Source: JABFWF01 sp035539135
GTDB lineage: Bacteria > Pseudomonadota > Gammaproteobacteria > Xanthomonadales > Xanthomonadaceae
Assembly: GCA_035539135.1 (NCBI GenBank)
Contig: DATLJD010000014.1
Location: 186,001-250,000 of the forward strand
DNA length: 64,000 nt
Direction: 5' to 3'
The notes under the pieces: generated by a model
What the model was told of the DNA's origin: nothing
Database searches by the model: none
The model's input: the letters and a program-made list of their open reading frames with translations, nothing else
Part shown: piece after piece, positions 6,954 through 16,068 of the stretch
Position numbering within the stretch: the stretch's first letter is position 1
Layout: every line of letters begins with the position of its first letter
Program-made: the position numbers and the translations under genes

Positions 6954-8084
6954 ATGTCCCTTGCCCGCCTTCCTTCCCCGGCCCTGCCGCGCCTGCTGCT
7001 GGCCTGCGCCCTCGCCGGCGCGTTGACCCTGACCGCCTGCAAGGGCGCGGCCGGCAAGCCCGAGGAGGGCAAGGGGCCGGACGCGAAGAAGGCCGACGCG
7101 GTCGCCGTCGAGGTGGCCCGCGTCAGCCGCCGGCCGATCGCCGCCAGCTACAGCGGCACCGCGCCGCTGGAGGCGCGCGCCGAGTCGCAGGTGGTCGCCA
7201 AGACCTCCGGCGTGGCGCTGCAGGTGTTCGCCGAGGAAGGCCAGCAGGTCAAGGCCGGGCAGGTGCTGGTGCGCCTGGACGGCGCGCGGCTGGCGCTGCA
7301 GGCGGCGCAGACCGCGGCGCAGGTGCGCAAGCTGGAGGCGAATTACAACCGCTCGCTGCAGCTCTCGAAGCAGCAGCTGATCAGCGCCAACGACCTCGAC
7401 CAGCTCAAGTACGACCTCGAGAACGCGCGCGCGGCCAACCGTCTCGCCAACCTCGAGCTGTCCTACACCAATGTGGTGTCGCCGATGTCCGGCGTGGTCG
7501 CGTCGCGCTCGATCAAGCCCGGCAACTTCGTGCAGATCAACACGCCGATCTTCCGGATCGTCGACAACTCGCGGCTGGAGGCCACGCTCAACGTGCCCGA
7601 GCGCGAGCTGGAGACGATCAAGGCCGGCCTACCGGTGACCCTGCAGGTGGATGCGCTGCCCGGCAAGCGCTTCAAGGGCCTGGTGGATCGCGTCGCGCCG
7701 GTCGTGGACGCCGGCAGCGGCACCTTCCGCGTGGTCTGCGCGTTCGCCGGCGACGCGGTGCTGCAGCCCGGCATGTTCGGCCGCATCCGCATCGACTACG
7801 ACCAGCGCGCCGACGCCACCGTGATCCCGCGCGTCGCGCTGCTCGACGACGAGGAGCCGGCGGTGTTCACCGTGCGCGACGGCAAGGCCGCGCGGGTGCC
7901 GGTCAAGCTCGGCTACGTCGACGGCGAGTGGGCCGAGCTGCGCGGCGGCCTGAAGGTCGGCGACGCGGTGGTCACCGCCGGCAAGGTCGCCCTGCGCGAC
8001 GGCAGTCCGGTGCAGGTGCTCGAGGGCCCCGCCGGCAACGGCGGCGCGGCGGTCGCGGCCACGGCGGACGGCGGTAGCCGATGA
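6954..8084 (+). CDS. RND efflux periplasmic adaptor (membrane fusion lipoprotein)
   Basis: Links an inner-membrane RND pump to an outer-membrane channel. The 376-residue protein has a lipoprotein signal (lipobox LTAC), a biotinyl-lipoyl half-motif near residue 75, a coiled-coil hairpin (about 110-165), the second lipoyl half (SPMSGVVASRSIKPGNFV), then beta-barrel and membrane-proximal domains. The ATG at 6954 gives the signal peptide at the very N-terminus. Its stop overlaps the first pump gene (ATGA at 8081). No outer-membrane factor gene lies nearby, so a channel encoded elsewhere is presumably used. Confidence 0.92.
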   Translation: MSLARLPSPALPRLLLACALAGALTLTACKGAAGKPEEGKGPDAKKADAVAVEVARVSRRPIAASYSGTAPLEARAESQVVAKTSGVALQVFAEEGQQVKAGQVLVRLDGARLALQAAQTAAQVRKLEANYNRSLQLSKQQLISANDLDQLKYDLENARAANRLANLELSYTNVVSPMSGVVASRSIKPGNFVQINTPIFRIVDNSRLEATLNVPERELETIKAGLPVTLQVDALPGKRFKGLVDRVAPVVDAGSGTFRVVCAFAGDAVLQPGMFGRIRIDYDQRADATVIPRVALLDDEEPAVFTVRDGKAARVPVKLGYVDGEWAELRGGLKVGDAVVTAGKVALRDGSPVQVLEGPAGNGGAAVAATADGGSR

Positions 8085-11000
8085 GCACCGAAGGATCTTC
8101 CGCGGGCGGGCGCCTCGGCGCCGGCCTGATCGGCTTCGCCACCCGCCGCCGGGTCACGGTGGCGATGGCGACGATCACCCTGGTGCTGTTCGGCCTGATC
8201 GCGCTGCGCGACCTCAAGGTCAACCTGCTGCCCGACCTCAGCTACCCGACCCTGACCGTGCGCACCGAGTACACCGGCGCGGCGCCGGCGGAGATCGAGA
8301 CGCTGGTCACCGAGCCGGTCGAGGAAGCGGTCGGCGTGGTCAAGAACCTGCGCAAGCTGACCTCGGTCTCGCGCACCGGGCAGAGCGACGTCGTGCTCGA
8401 GTTCGCCTGGGGCACCGACATGGACCAGGCCTCGCTCGAGGTGCGCGACAAGATGGAGGCGCTGCAACTGCCGCTGGAGGCCAAGGCGCCGGTGCTGCTG
8501 CGGTTCAACCCGTCGACCCAGCCGATCATGCGCATCGCGCTGTCGGCGAAGGACGCGGTCTCCGGCGACGAGGCGATCCGCCGCCTGGTCGCGCTGCGCC
8601 GCTACGCCGACGACGACCTGAAGAAGAAGCTCGAACCGGTCGCCGGCGTGGCCGCGGTCAAGGTCGGCGGCGGCCTCGAGGACGAGATCCAGGTCGACAT
8701 CGACCAGCAGAAGCTGGCCGCGCTGCACATTCCGATCGCCACCGTCATCGACCGCCTCAAGCAGGAGAACGTCAACGTCTCGGGCGGCCGTCTGGAAGAG
8801 GGCTCGCAGCGCTATCTCGTGCGCACGGTCAACCAGTTCGCCGGTGTGGACGAGATCCGCGACATGCTGGTCACCACCCAAGCCGCCGGCGGCGGCGCGG
8901 CGGAGACCGCGGCCGAGCAGATGGCTCGCGTCGCCGCGGCGACCGGCGATCCCAACGCGATGGCGGCCGCGGCGTCGGTGCAGAGCGCCAGCGGCGGCGA
9001 CCAGAACGTGCCCGCCGCGGGCCGGTCGGTGCGGCTGGGTGACGTCGCGACCGTGCGCCAGGGCTACAAGGAACGCGAGGCGATCATCCGCCTGGGCGGC
9101 AAGGAGGCGGTCGAACTGGCGCTGTACAAGGAAGGCGACGCCAACACGGTCGCCACCGCGGACGCGATCGCCGCGCGGCTGGCGCTGCTCAAGGACCAGA
9201 TCCCGCCCGACGTCGAGCTCACTGTCATCGACGACCAGTCGCAGTTCATCCGCAACGCGATCCACGACGTCAAGGTCGACGCGGTGATCGGCGGCCTGCT
9301 CGCGATCCTGGTGATCTTCCTGTTCCTGCGCGACGGCTGGAGCACCTTCGTCATCTCGCTGTCGCTGCCGGTCTCGATCATCGCGACCTTCTTCTTCATG
9401 GATCGCTTCGGCCTCAGCCTCAACGTGATGTCGCTCGGCGGCCTCGCGCTGGCGACCGGCCTGGTCGTCGACGACTCGATCGTCGTGCTGGAATCGATCG
9501 CGAAGGCGCGCGAGCGCGGCCTCGGCATCCTCGAGGCGGCGGTCGCCGGCACCCGCGAGGTGAGCATGGCGGTGGTCGCGTCGACGCTGACCACGATCGC
9601 GGTGTTCCTGCCGCTGGTGTTCGTGCAGGGCATCGCCGGCCAGCTGTTCCGCGACCAGGCGCTGACGGTGGCGATCGCGATCGCGATCTCGCTGGCGGTG
9701 GCGATGACCCTGATCCCGATGCTGGCCTCGCTCAAGGGCCGGCCGCCGCTGGCGTTCCCCGAAGAGCCGCCGCACCCGCAGTGGCAGCCGCGACGGCGCT
9801 GGCTGCAGCCGGTGGCCGCGGGCAAGCGCGGGCTGGGCGCCGGGGTGCGCGGCGTGCTGTTCGGCATTGCCTGGCTGGTGATCCGCGCCTGGCGCGGACT
9901 CGCGGCCGTGGTCGGCCCGGTCATGCGCAAGGCCAGCGACCTCGCCATGCGGCCCTATGGAATGGCCGAGCGCGCCTACCTGCGTCTGCTGCCCGGCGCG
10001 CTGACCCGGCCGAAGACGGTGCTGCTGGCCGCGGCGGCCGCGTTCGGCCTGACCCTGCTGGCGGTGCCGCTGCTGGGCGCCGATCTGATCCCGCAGCTGG
10101 CCCAGGACCGCTTCGACATGACCGTCAAGCTGCCGCCGGGCACGCCCCTGCGCGAGACCGACGCGCTGGTGCGATCGCTGCAGCAGGCGCACGCGAAGGA
10201 TCCCGGCATCCGCGCGCTGTACGCGGTCAGCGGCACCGGCACGCGGCTGGACGCGAACCCGACCGAGAGCGGCGAAAACATCGGCCGGCTCAGCGTGATC
10301 ATGGCCGACGGCGGCAGCGAGGAACTCGAAGCCGCGGAGACCGAGCGCCTGCGCGGCAGCATGCGCGGCCATCCGGGCGCGCAGGTCGACTTCAGCCGGC
10401 CGGAGCTGTTCAGCCTGTCCCCGCCGCTGCAGATCGAACTGTCCGGCCCGGACCTCGCGACGATCGAGCGTGCCGGCCAGAAGCTCGCCGCGTTGCTGCG
10501 GAAGAATCCGCATTACGCCGACGTCAAGTCCACGGTGGAGCAGGGCTATCCGGAGATCCAGATCCGCTTCGACCAGGCGCGCGCCGCGGCGCTTGGCCTG
10601 ACCACGCGGCAGATCGCCGACGTCGTCGTCAACAAGGTGCAGGGCAACGTCGCCACCCGTTACAGCTTCCGCGACCGCAAGATCGACGTGCTGGTGCGCG
10701 CCGACCAGGACCAGCGCGCGTCGATCGACGATATCCGCAACCTGATCGTCAACCCGGGCGGCGGCACGCCGGTGCGGCTGTCTTCGGTGGCGGACGTGGT
10801 GTCCACCACCGGTCCGAGCGAGATCCATCGCGCCGACCAGGTGCGGGTGGCGATCGTCTCGTCGAACCTGCGCGACATCGACCTCGGCGCCGCGATCCGC
10901 GAGGTGCAGGCCATGACCGCGGCCGAGCCGCTCGGTGCCGACGTGCGCCTGCACATCGGCGGCCAGGGCGAGGAGCTCGGCGACTCGGTGCGTTCGCTGC

Positions 11001-11584
11001 TGTTCGCCTTCGGCCTGGCGGTGTTCCTGGTCTACCTGGTGATGGCCTCGCAGTTCGAGTCGCTGCTGCATCCGTTCGTGATCCTGTTCACCATCCCGCT
11101 GGCCCTGGTCGGCGCGGTGCTGGCGTTGCTGCTGACCCGCTCGCCGGTGTCGGCGGTGGTGTTCATCGGCCTGATCCTGCTGGTCGGCCTGGTGGTCAAG
11201 AACGCGATCATCCTGATCGACAAGGTGAACCAGCTGCGCGAGCAGGGGGTGGCCAAGCGCGAGGCGCTGGTCGAGGGCGCGCGCTCGCGCCTGCGGCCGA
11301 TCATGATGACCACGCTGTGCACGCTGTTCGGCTTCCTGCCGCTGGCGTTGGCGTTCGGCGAGGGCGCCGAGGTGCGCTCGCCGATGGCGGTCACGGTGAT
11401 CGGCGGCCTGCTGGTGTCCACGTTGCTGACGCTAGTGGTGATCCCGGTGGTCTACGACCTGCTCGACCGCAGCGCCGACGAAACCTGGCGCGAGCGCGCC
11501 CGCCGCGCGCGCCGCGACGCCGACGTGGTCGCCGACAGCCTGCGCCACGAATCCGACCCGTTGGCGGGCGAGGGCCAGGCATGA
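8081..11584 (+). CDS. RND efflux pump permease, first of two
   Basis: Proton-driven exporter of the hydrophobe/amphiphile family (AcrB/MdtB type). The 1167-residue protein is longer than the usual 1030-1050. It keeps the proton relay: paired aspartates in GLVVDDSIVV (about residue 464) in TM4 and a lysine in LVVKNAIIL (K1040) in TM10. The extra length comes mainly from an Ala-rich insertion around residues 268-312 in a periplasmic loop, and a long segment after TM6 (about 550-635) with a Pro-rich stretch and extra hydrophobic helix. It overlaps its neighbours by 4 bases on each side, so translation is coupled. Substrate is unknown. Confidence 0.92.
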   Translation: MSTEGSSAGGRLGAGLIGFATRRRVTVAMATITLVLFGLIALRDLKVNLLPDLSYPTLTVRTEYTGAAPAEIETLVTEPVEEAVGVVKNLRKLTSVSRTGQSDVVLEFAWGTDMDQASLEVRDKMEALQLPLEAKAPVLLRFNPSTQPIMRIALSAKDAVSGDEAIRRLVALRRYADDDLKKKLEPVAGVAAVKVGGGLEDEIQVDIDQQKLAALHIPIATVIDRLKQENVNVSGGRLEEGSQRYLVRTVNQFAGVDEIRDMLVTTQAAGGGAAETAAEQMARVAAATGDPNAMAAAASVQSASGGDQNVPAAGRSVRLGDVATVRQGYKEREAIIRLGGKEAVELALYKEGDANTVATADAIAARLALLKDQIPPDVELTVIDDQSQFIRNAIHDVKVDAVIGGLLAILVIFLFLRDGWSTFVISLSLPVSIIATFFFMDRFGLSLNVMSLGGLALATGLVVDDSIVVLESIAKARERGLGILEAAVAGTREVSMAVVASTLTTIAVFLPLVFVQGIAGQLFRDQALTVAIAIAISLAVAMTLIPMLASLKGRPPLAFPEEPPHPQWQPRRRWLQPVAAGKRGLGAGVRGVLFGIAWLVIRAWRGLAAVVGPVMRKASDLAMRPYGMAERAYLRLLPGALTRPKTVLLAAAAAFGLTLLAVPLLGADLIPQLAQDRFDMTVKLPPGTPLRETDALVRSLQQAHAKDPGIRALYAVSGTGTRLDANPTESGENIGRLSVIMADGGSEELEAAETERLRGSMRGHPGAQVDFSRPELFSLSPPLQIELSGPDLATIERAGQKLAALLRKNPHYADVKSTVEQGYPEIQIRFDQARAAALGLTTRQIADVVVNKVQGNVATRYSFRDRKIDVLVRADQDQRASIDDIRNLIVNPGGGTPVRLSSVADVVSTTGPSEIHRADQVRVAIVSSNLRDIDLGAAIREVQAMTAAEPLGADVRLHIGGQGEELGDSVRSLLFAFGLAVFLVYLVMASQFESLLHPFVILFTIPLALVGAVLALLLTRSPVSAVVFIGLILLVGLVVKNAIILIDKVNQLREQGVAKREALVEGARSRLRPIMMTTLCTLFGFLPLALAFGEGAEVRSPMAVTVIGGLLVSTLLTLVVIPVVYDLLDRSADETWRERARRARRDADVVADSLRHESDPLAGEGQA

Positions 11585-14500
11585 GCGTCGCCGAGCTCAG
11601 CATCAAGCGGCCGGTCACGACGATCATGTTCTTCGTGTCGCTGCTGGTGATCGGCCTGATCGCGGCGATCCGGCTGCCGCTGGAAGCGTTCCCCGAGGTC
11701 TCGCCGCCGTTCGTGTTCGTCTCGCTGCCGTATGCCGGCTCGACCCCGGAGGAAGTCGAGCGCACCGTGCTGCGCCCGGCCGAGGAAGCGCTGGCGACGA
11801 TGGGCGGGATCAAGCGGATGGATTCGAACGCCCGCTCGGACGGCGCGCAGATCTTCATCCAGTTCGCCGACTGGAGCCGCGACGTGGCGATCGCGGCGTC
11901 GGAGGCGCGCGAGCGCCTGGATGCGATCCGCGACGAGCTGCCGGAGGACCTGCAGCGCTACCAGGTGCTGAAGTTCTCCACCACCGACCAGCCGGTCCTG
12001 CGCGTGCGCCTGGCCAGCGCGCAGGACCTGACCGGCGCGTACGACATGATCGACCGGGAGTTCAAGCGGCGGCTGGAGCGGATCCCCGGCGTGGCCCGGG
12101 TCGAGGTGTCCGGTGCGCCGCAGAACGAGGTCGAGATCGCGATCGAGCCCGACCGCCTTTCAGCGCACGGCATCAGCATCAACGACCTCAGCGCCCGCCT
12201 GCGCGAGGTGAACTTCTCGGTGTCCGCCGGCGAGATCGACGACGGCGGCCGCCGCCTGCGCGTGCAGCCGGTCGGCGAGATCACCGACCTGCAGCAGCTG
12301 CGCGACCTCGTGATCGCCCGCGACGGCACCCGACTGGGCGACATCGCACAGGTGCGGCTGAAGCCGGGCGAGATGGACTACGGCCGCCGCCTGGACGGCG
12401 AGCGCGCCGTCGGCCTGGACATCTACAAGGAACGCAACGCCAACCTGGTCCAGGTCGCGCGCGACGCGATGGCGGAGGTGGACGCGATCCGCGCCCAGCC
12501 CCAGCTCGACGACATCCAGATCAAGGTCATCGACGACCAGGGCAAGAACGTCACCACCTCGCTGGCCGAGCTGGCCGAGGCGGGGGGGATCGGCCTGCTG
12601 CTGTCGATCCTGGTGCTGTACTTCTTCCTGCGCCACTGGCCGTCGACGCTGATGGTGACGCTGGCGATCCCGATCTGCTTCGTGATGACGCTGGGCTTCA
12701 TGTACTTCGCCGGCGTCACCCTCAATATCCTGTCAATGATGGGCCTGTTGCTGGCCGTCGGCATGCTGGTGGACAACGCGGTGGTGGTGGTCGAGAGCAT
12801 CTACCAGGAGCGCGAGCGGCTGCCGGGCCAGCCGCGCCTGGCCTCGATCCTCGGCACCCGCCACGTCGCGATCGCGCTGACCGCGGGCACCTTGTGCCAC
12901 TGCATCGTGTTCGTGCCCAACCTGTTCGGCGAACGCAACTTCCTGAGCATCTACCTCGCCCAGATCGCGATCACGATCTCGGTGTCGCTGCTGGCGTCGT
13001 GGCTGGTCGCGGTCAGCCTGATCCCGATGCTGTCGGCGCGGCTGAAGACGCCGCCCGCGGTGCGCGACGATCGCGGCCTGATCTCGCGCCTGCAACGGCG
13101 CTATGCCGGCCTGCTGCGCTGGACCCTCGAGCACCGCGGCTGGAGCGTGACCGGCATCGTGCTGATCATCGCGATCAGCATGGCGCCGGTGATCCTGACC
13201 AAGAAGAACATGTTCGGCGGCGAGGACGGCAACGAGACCTACGTCTCCTACCAGTGGAAGGGCAGCTACACCAAGGAGCAGATGTCGGGCGAGATCGCGC
13301 GGGTCGAGCAGTTCCTCGACCGCAACCGCAAACGCTTCCACATCAAGCAGATCTATTCGTTCTGGAGCGAGCAGGGCGACGCCGGCACCATGGTCACCTT
13401 CGAGGACGACTTCGCCGGCCGCACCCGCCCGTTGATCGAGGACATCCGCAAGGACATGCCGAAGTCGGCGCGCGCCGACATCGCGATCGGCGACCAGGGC
13501 GGCGGCCCGGGCGGCGGGCAGCCGGGGCAGAACGCGCAGGTGCAGCTGGTCGGCGACTCGACCAAGGTCCTGGCCGAGCTCGGCGACGGTATCGTCCCGC
13601 TCCTTGCCCAGCGCAAGGAGCTGCGCGACGTGCGGGTGGACGCCGGCGACCAGAACAGCGAGCTCAACGTGCGCGTGGACCGCGAGCGCGCGGCGGCTTT
13701 CGGCTTCAGCGCCAAGCAGGTCGCGGACTTCGTCGGCATTGCGCTCCGCGGCGCGCCGTTGCGCGAATTCCGTCGCGGCGACAACGAGGTGCCGGTGTGG
13801 GTGCGCTTCGCCGGCGCCCGCGAGTACCGCGTGCAGGACTTGTCCGGCTTCACCGTGCGCGCGCCGGACGGCCGCACCGTGCCGCTGCTGGCGATGGTCG
13901 ACGTCTCGGTGGAGCCGGCGGCGACCCGGATCCAGCGCACCAACCGCCAGACCACGCTCACCTTGAAGGCCAACCTCGCCGACAAGGTGACCATGCCCGA
14001 CGCGCGCAAGGCGATGGAGGAGGTGCTTTCGCAGGTCGCCTTCCCCGACGGCTACAGCTACAGCTTCGAGGGCGGCGGCTTCCAGGAGGAGGACGAGGCC
14101 GGCAAGCAGATGTTCTTCAACCTGCTGATCGCGCTGGTGATGATCTACGTGGTGATGGCGGCGGTGTTCGAATCGCTGCTGTTCCCATCGGCGATCATGT
14201 CGGGCGTGCTGTTCTCGGTGTTCGGCGTGTTCTGGCTGTTCTGGCTCACCGGCACCGAGTTCAACATCATGGCCTTCATCGGCATCCTGGTGCTCATGGG
14301 CGTGGTGGTGAACAACGGCATCGTCATGATCGAGCACATCAACAACCTGCGCCGGCGCGGGCTGTCGCGCACCGAGGCGCTGGTGGAGGGCAGCCGCGAG
14401 CGGCTGCGGCCGATCCTGATGACGATGGGCACCGCGATCCTGGCGATGGTGCCGATCGCGCTGGCGAACACCAAGATCGGCGGCGATGGCCCGCCGTATT

Positions 14501-14688
14501 ACCCGATGGCGCGCGCGATCGCCGGCGGGCTGGCGTTCTCGACCGTGGTCAGCCTGCTGTTCCTGCCGACCATCTACGCGATCCTCGACGACCTGCGCCA
14601 TGGCACCTCGCGGTTGCTGGCGCGTGCGCGCGGTGTCCGGGGCGGCGGCCTGGCCGCAGCCAGCGTGACGGCGACCCTGGCGGAGTAG
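11581..14688 (+). CDS. RND efflux pump permease, second of two
   Basis: Second pump subunit of the same operon, 1035 residues. It has the standard RND layout of two times six helices with two large periplasmic loops. The TM4 motif reads GMLVDNAVVV, so the second relay acid is asparagine (D398, N399), and the TM10 lysine is replaced (GVVVNNGIVM, N911). These changes fit a divergent HAE-type branch. An adaptor followed by two unlike pumps resembles mdtABC or muxABC, where two permeases form a mixed trimer; that this pair does so is inference. The ATG overlaps the previous stop. Substrate is unknown. Confidence 0.9.
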   Translation: MSVAELSIKRPVTTIMFFVSLLVIGLIAAIRLPLEAFPEVSPPFVFVSLPYAGSTPEEVERTVLRPAEEALATMGGIKRMDSNARSDGAQIFIQFADWSRDVAIAASEARERLDAIRDELPEDLQRYQVLKFSTTDQPVLRVRLASAQDLTGAYDMIDREFKRRLERIPGVARVEVSGAPQNEVEIAIEPDRLSAHGISINDLSARLREVNFSVSAGEIDDGGRRLRVQPVGEITDLQQLRDLVIARDGTRLGDIAQVRLKPGEMDYGRRLDGERAVGLDIYKERNANLVQVARDAMAEVDAIRAQPQLDDIQIKVIDDQGKNVTTSLAELAEAGGIGLLLSILVLYFFLRHWPSTLMVTLAIPICFVMTLGFMYFAGVTLNILSMMGLLLAVGMLVDNAVVVVESIYQERERLPGQPRLASILGTRHVAIALTAGTLCHCIVFVPNLFGERNFLSIYLAQIAITISVSLLASWLVAVSLIPMLSARLKTPPAVRDDRGLISRLQRRYAGLLRWTLEHRGWSVTGIVLIIAISMAPVILTKKNMFGGEDGNETYVSYQWKGSYTKEQMSGEIARVEQFLDRNRKRFHIKQIYSFWSEQGDAGTMVTFEDDFAGRTRPLIEDIRKDMPKSARADIAIGDQGGGPGGGQPGQNAQVQLVGDSTKVLAELGDGIVPLLAQRKELRDVRVDAGDQNSELNVRVDRERAAAFGFSAKQVADFVGIALRGAPLREFRRGDNEVPVWVRFAGAREYRVQDLSGFTVRAPDGRTVPLLAMVDVSVEPAATRIQRTNRQTTLTLKANLADKVTMPDARKAMEEVLSQVAFPDGYSYSFEGGGFQEEDEAGKQMFFNLLIALVMIYVVMAAVFESLLFPSAIMSGVLFSVFGVFWLFWLTGTEFNIMAFIGILVLMGVVVNNGIVMIEHINNLRRRGLSRTEALVEGSRERLRPILMTMGTAILAMVPIALANTKIGGDGPPYYPMARAIAGGLAFSTVVSLLFLPTIYAILDDLRHGTSRLLARARGVRGGGLAAASVTATLAE

Positions 14689-14709
14689 GACGAACTGGCT
14701 CGAACGCGG

Positions 14710-14734
14710 GTGCCGCGCTCAGTACGCGCGGCAC
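14710..14734. terminator. Possible hairpin between convergent efflux and mrr-like genes
   Basis: Perfect 8-bp stem GTGCCGCG/CGCGGCAC with a 9-base loop, 22 bases after the efflux operon stop. The stop codon of the convergent gene lies in the loop. No T-tract follows on either strand, so its terminator role is uncertain. Confidence 0.35.
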
Positions 14735-15654
14735 TGCCGGAAGCGCACCGGCCGCTCGCTGCCGGCCGGCGGCTGCAGCTGCACGCGGGAGGCGGCCAGC
14801 TCGTCGTAGCGCTCGAGCAAGGGGCAGATGTCGCCCATCGGATCGGGCAGGTCCTGCGCCAGGTAGACCAGCAGGGTGGAATGGGTGGTCCACAGCGCCT
14901 TGTCCACCCCGCGGACCGTGGATACCGCGGTCGCCACGTCCTGGCGCCGGCGCTGCAGCTCGACCGGATCGGTGGGGATGGCCGGTGCGGCGATCGCCGG
15001 CGCCACCCGCACCGGGGCGCGGTGCGCCGCGGTCGCCACGGCCGCTTCAGGCTCGCGCGGCGCCAGCCGTTGCAGGAGCAGTCCGACCAGCAGGCCGGTC
15101 GCGATCGCGCCGGCCCAGGCGAAGCCTGTTTCGCGCCGGCTGGTGGCCAGGGTCGGGGCGAGGATGTGCTCGCGCTCCTCCGGCGGCAGCAGGCGCTTCA
15201 CCTCCGGCCACAGCGCGGGACCGTCGAGCAACTCGATGCGCTGCGCATTGGCCAGCGCGTGCGCCTCGTCGGCGAACCGGCCGGGGGTCACCAGCAGCCC
15301 GCCGGTGGCGCCGCGCATGCGCATCTCGCGGGCGAATTCGGCGATGCTGGTCGAGCCCAGCACGTAAGCCATGCCGTGCTTGCACGAGAGCAGCCAGCGC
15401 TGGCCGTCGCGTTCGAGCAGGAAGTCGCTCTCGTTGCCGCCGGCGCCCGGCTCGAACACGCGCTCGTAGCCGCGCTGGTTCATCGCCGCGAGCACGAGGT
15501 GCATGAAGTCGCGCCAGCGCATGCCGGCGAGCGCGGCGATCCCCGCCGCGGTTTCCTCCCGCGGCAGGCGCATGCTCCGCAACAGCCGGGTCGCGCCGGC
15601 GCCCAGTGCCACGCACACGACCGCCGCCACCGGCCAGGCCATCCATCCGCTCAT
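14719..15654 (-). CDS. Membrane-anchored Mrr-like restriction endonuclease family protein
   Basis: Resembles Mrr-type (type IV) restriction nucleases, which cut modified DNA. The 311-residue protein has an N-terminal membrane segment (about 5-24), an Mrr-like nuclease fold (about 38-150), a second membrane segment (about 177-195) and an unrecognised C-terminal domain. In the fold, RDFMHLVLAAMNQRGYERV matches the Mrr helix, and D77 in ESDFLL and K92 in LLSCKHG fit the PD-(D/E)xK core. The middle position before K92 is S90 rather than Glu/Gln, so activity is uncertain. No methylase partner is nearby. Confidence 0.72.
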   Translation of the reverse strand: MSGWMAWPVAAVVCVALGAGATRLLRSMRLPREETAAGIAALAGMRWRDFMHLVLAAMNQRGYERVFEPGAGGNESDFLLERDGQRWLLSCKHGMAYVLGSTSIAEFAREMRMRGATGGLLVTPGRFADEAHALANAQRIELLDGPALWPEVKRLLPPEEREHILAPTLATSRRETGFAWAGAIATGLLVGLLLQRLAPREPEAAVATAAHRAPVRVAPAIAAPAIPTDPVELQRRRQDVATAVSTVRGVDKALWTTHSTLLVYLAQDLPDPMGDICPLLERYDELAASRVQLQPPAGSERPVRFRQCRAY

Positions 15655-15706
15655 GCGTCAGCCTCCTGAAGGCCCGGAAGCATAGAACAATCCCGCGCGC
15701 GCCCGC

Positions 15707-15982
15707 TCACGGGAAACGCTCGCGCAACACCCGCCGCAATTCCTGCTCGATCGGCCCGCGCAGGCCCGCCAGCAGTAGGCCCAGCCGAGCCTGCACGCGC
15801 AGCATGCCGGGGCCGAGCGCGATCCGGCCGTCGACTCCGGGTCTGCGGAAGTGCAGGGTGTCGCCTTCCCAGCGGTAATCCACGCCGAAGCGCTGGCCGA
15901 GCCGGATCGCGACGTCCTCCACCGCGCGGCGCGCCTGCGCGGGAGGCAGGCCATGGGGATGCTCGAGATCGATGTCCGGCAT
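15707..15982 (-). CDS. Polyhydroxyalkanoic acid system family protein
   Basis: A 91-residue protein matching the small PHA-granule-region family (PF09650-like, from memory): IDLEHPHGLPPAQARRAVE at the N-terminus, a central WEGDTLHF strand, and a helical end GPIEQELRRVLRERFP. Members are found with polyhydroxyalkanoate genes but also alone, and their biochemical role is unclear. No PHA synthase or phasin is in the window. It diverges from the FHA gene. The start at 15982 is the only ATG giving the conserved N-terminus. Confidence 0.7.
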   Translation of the reverse strand: MPDIDLEHPHGLPPAQARRAVEDVAIRLGQRFGVDYRWEGDTLHFRRPGVDGRIALGPGMLRVQARLGLLLAGLRGPIEQELRRVLRERFP

Positions 15983-16054
15983 GTGCGGGCTCCTGCGAAG
16001 GGCGGCATTGTGTCGTAATGCGGATGGCCCGCGCGTGGGCGCGCGGGCATCTGC

Positions 16055-16060
16055 TAGATT
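16055..16060 (+). promoter_or_regulatory. -10-like TAGATT of the FHA gene
   Basis: TAGATT ends 8 bases before the proposed GTG start at 16069, suggesting a leaderless or very short-leader mRNA as at nfuA and moeB. Confidence 0.35.
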
Positions 16061-16068
16061 GGCGCGGC

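Noticed and set aside
7913..11071. 1052-residue open frame antisense to the first RND pump
   Set aside because: Translation is Arg/His/Gln-rich low-complexity text typical of antisense frames in GC-rich DNA; the plus strand is a clear RND pump.
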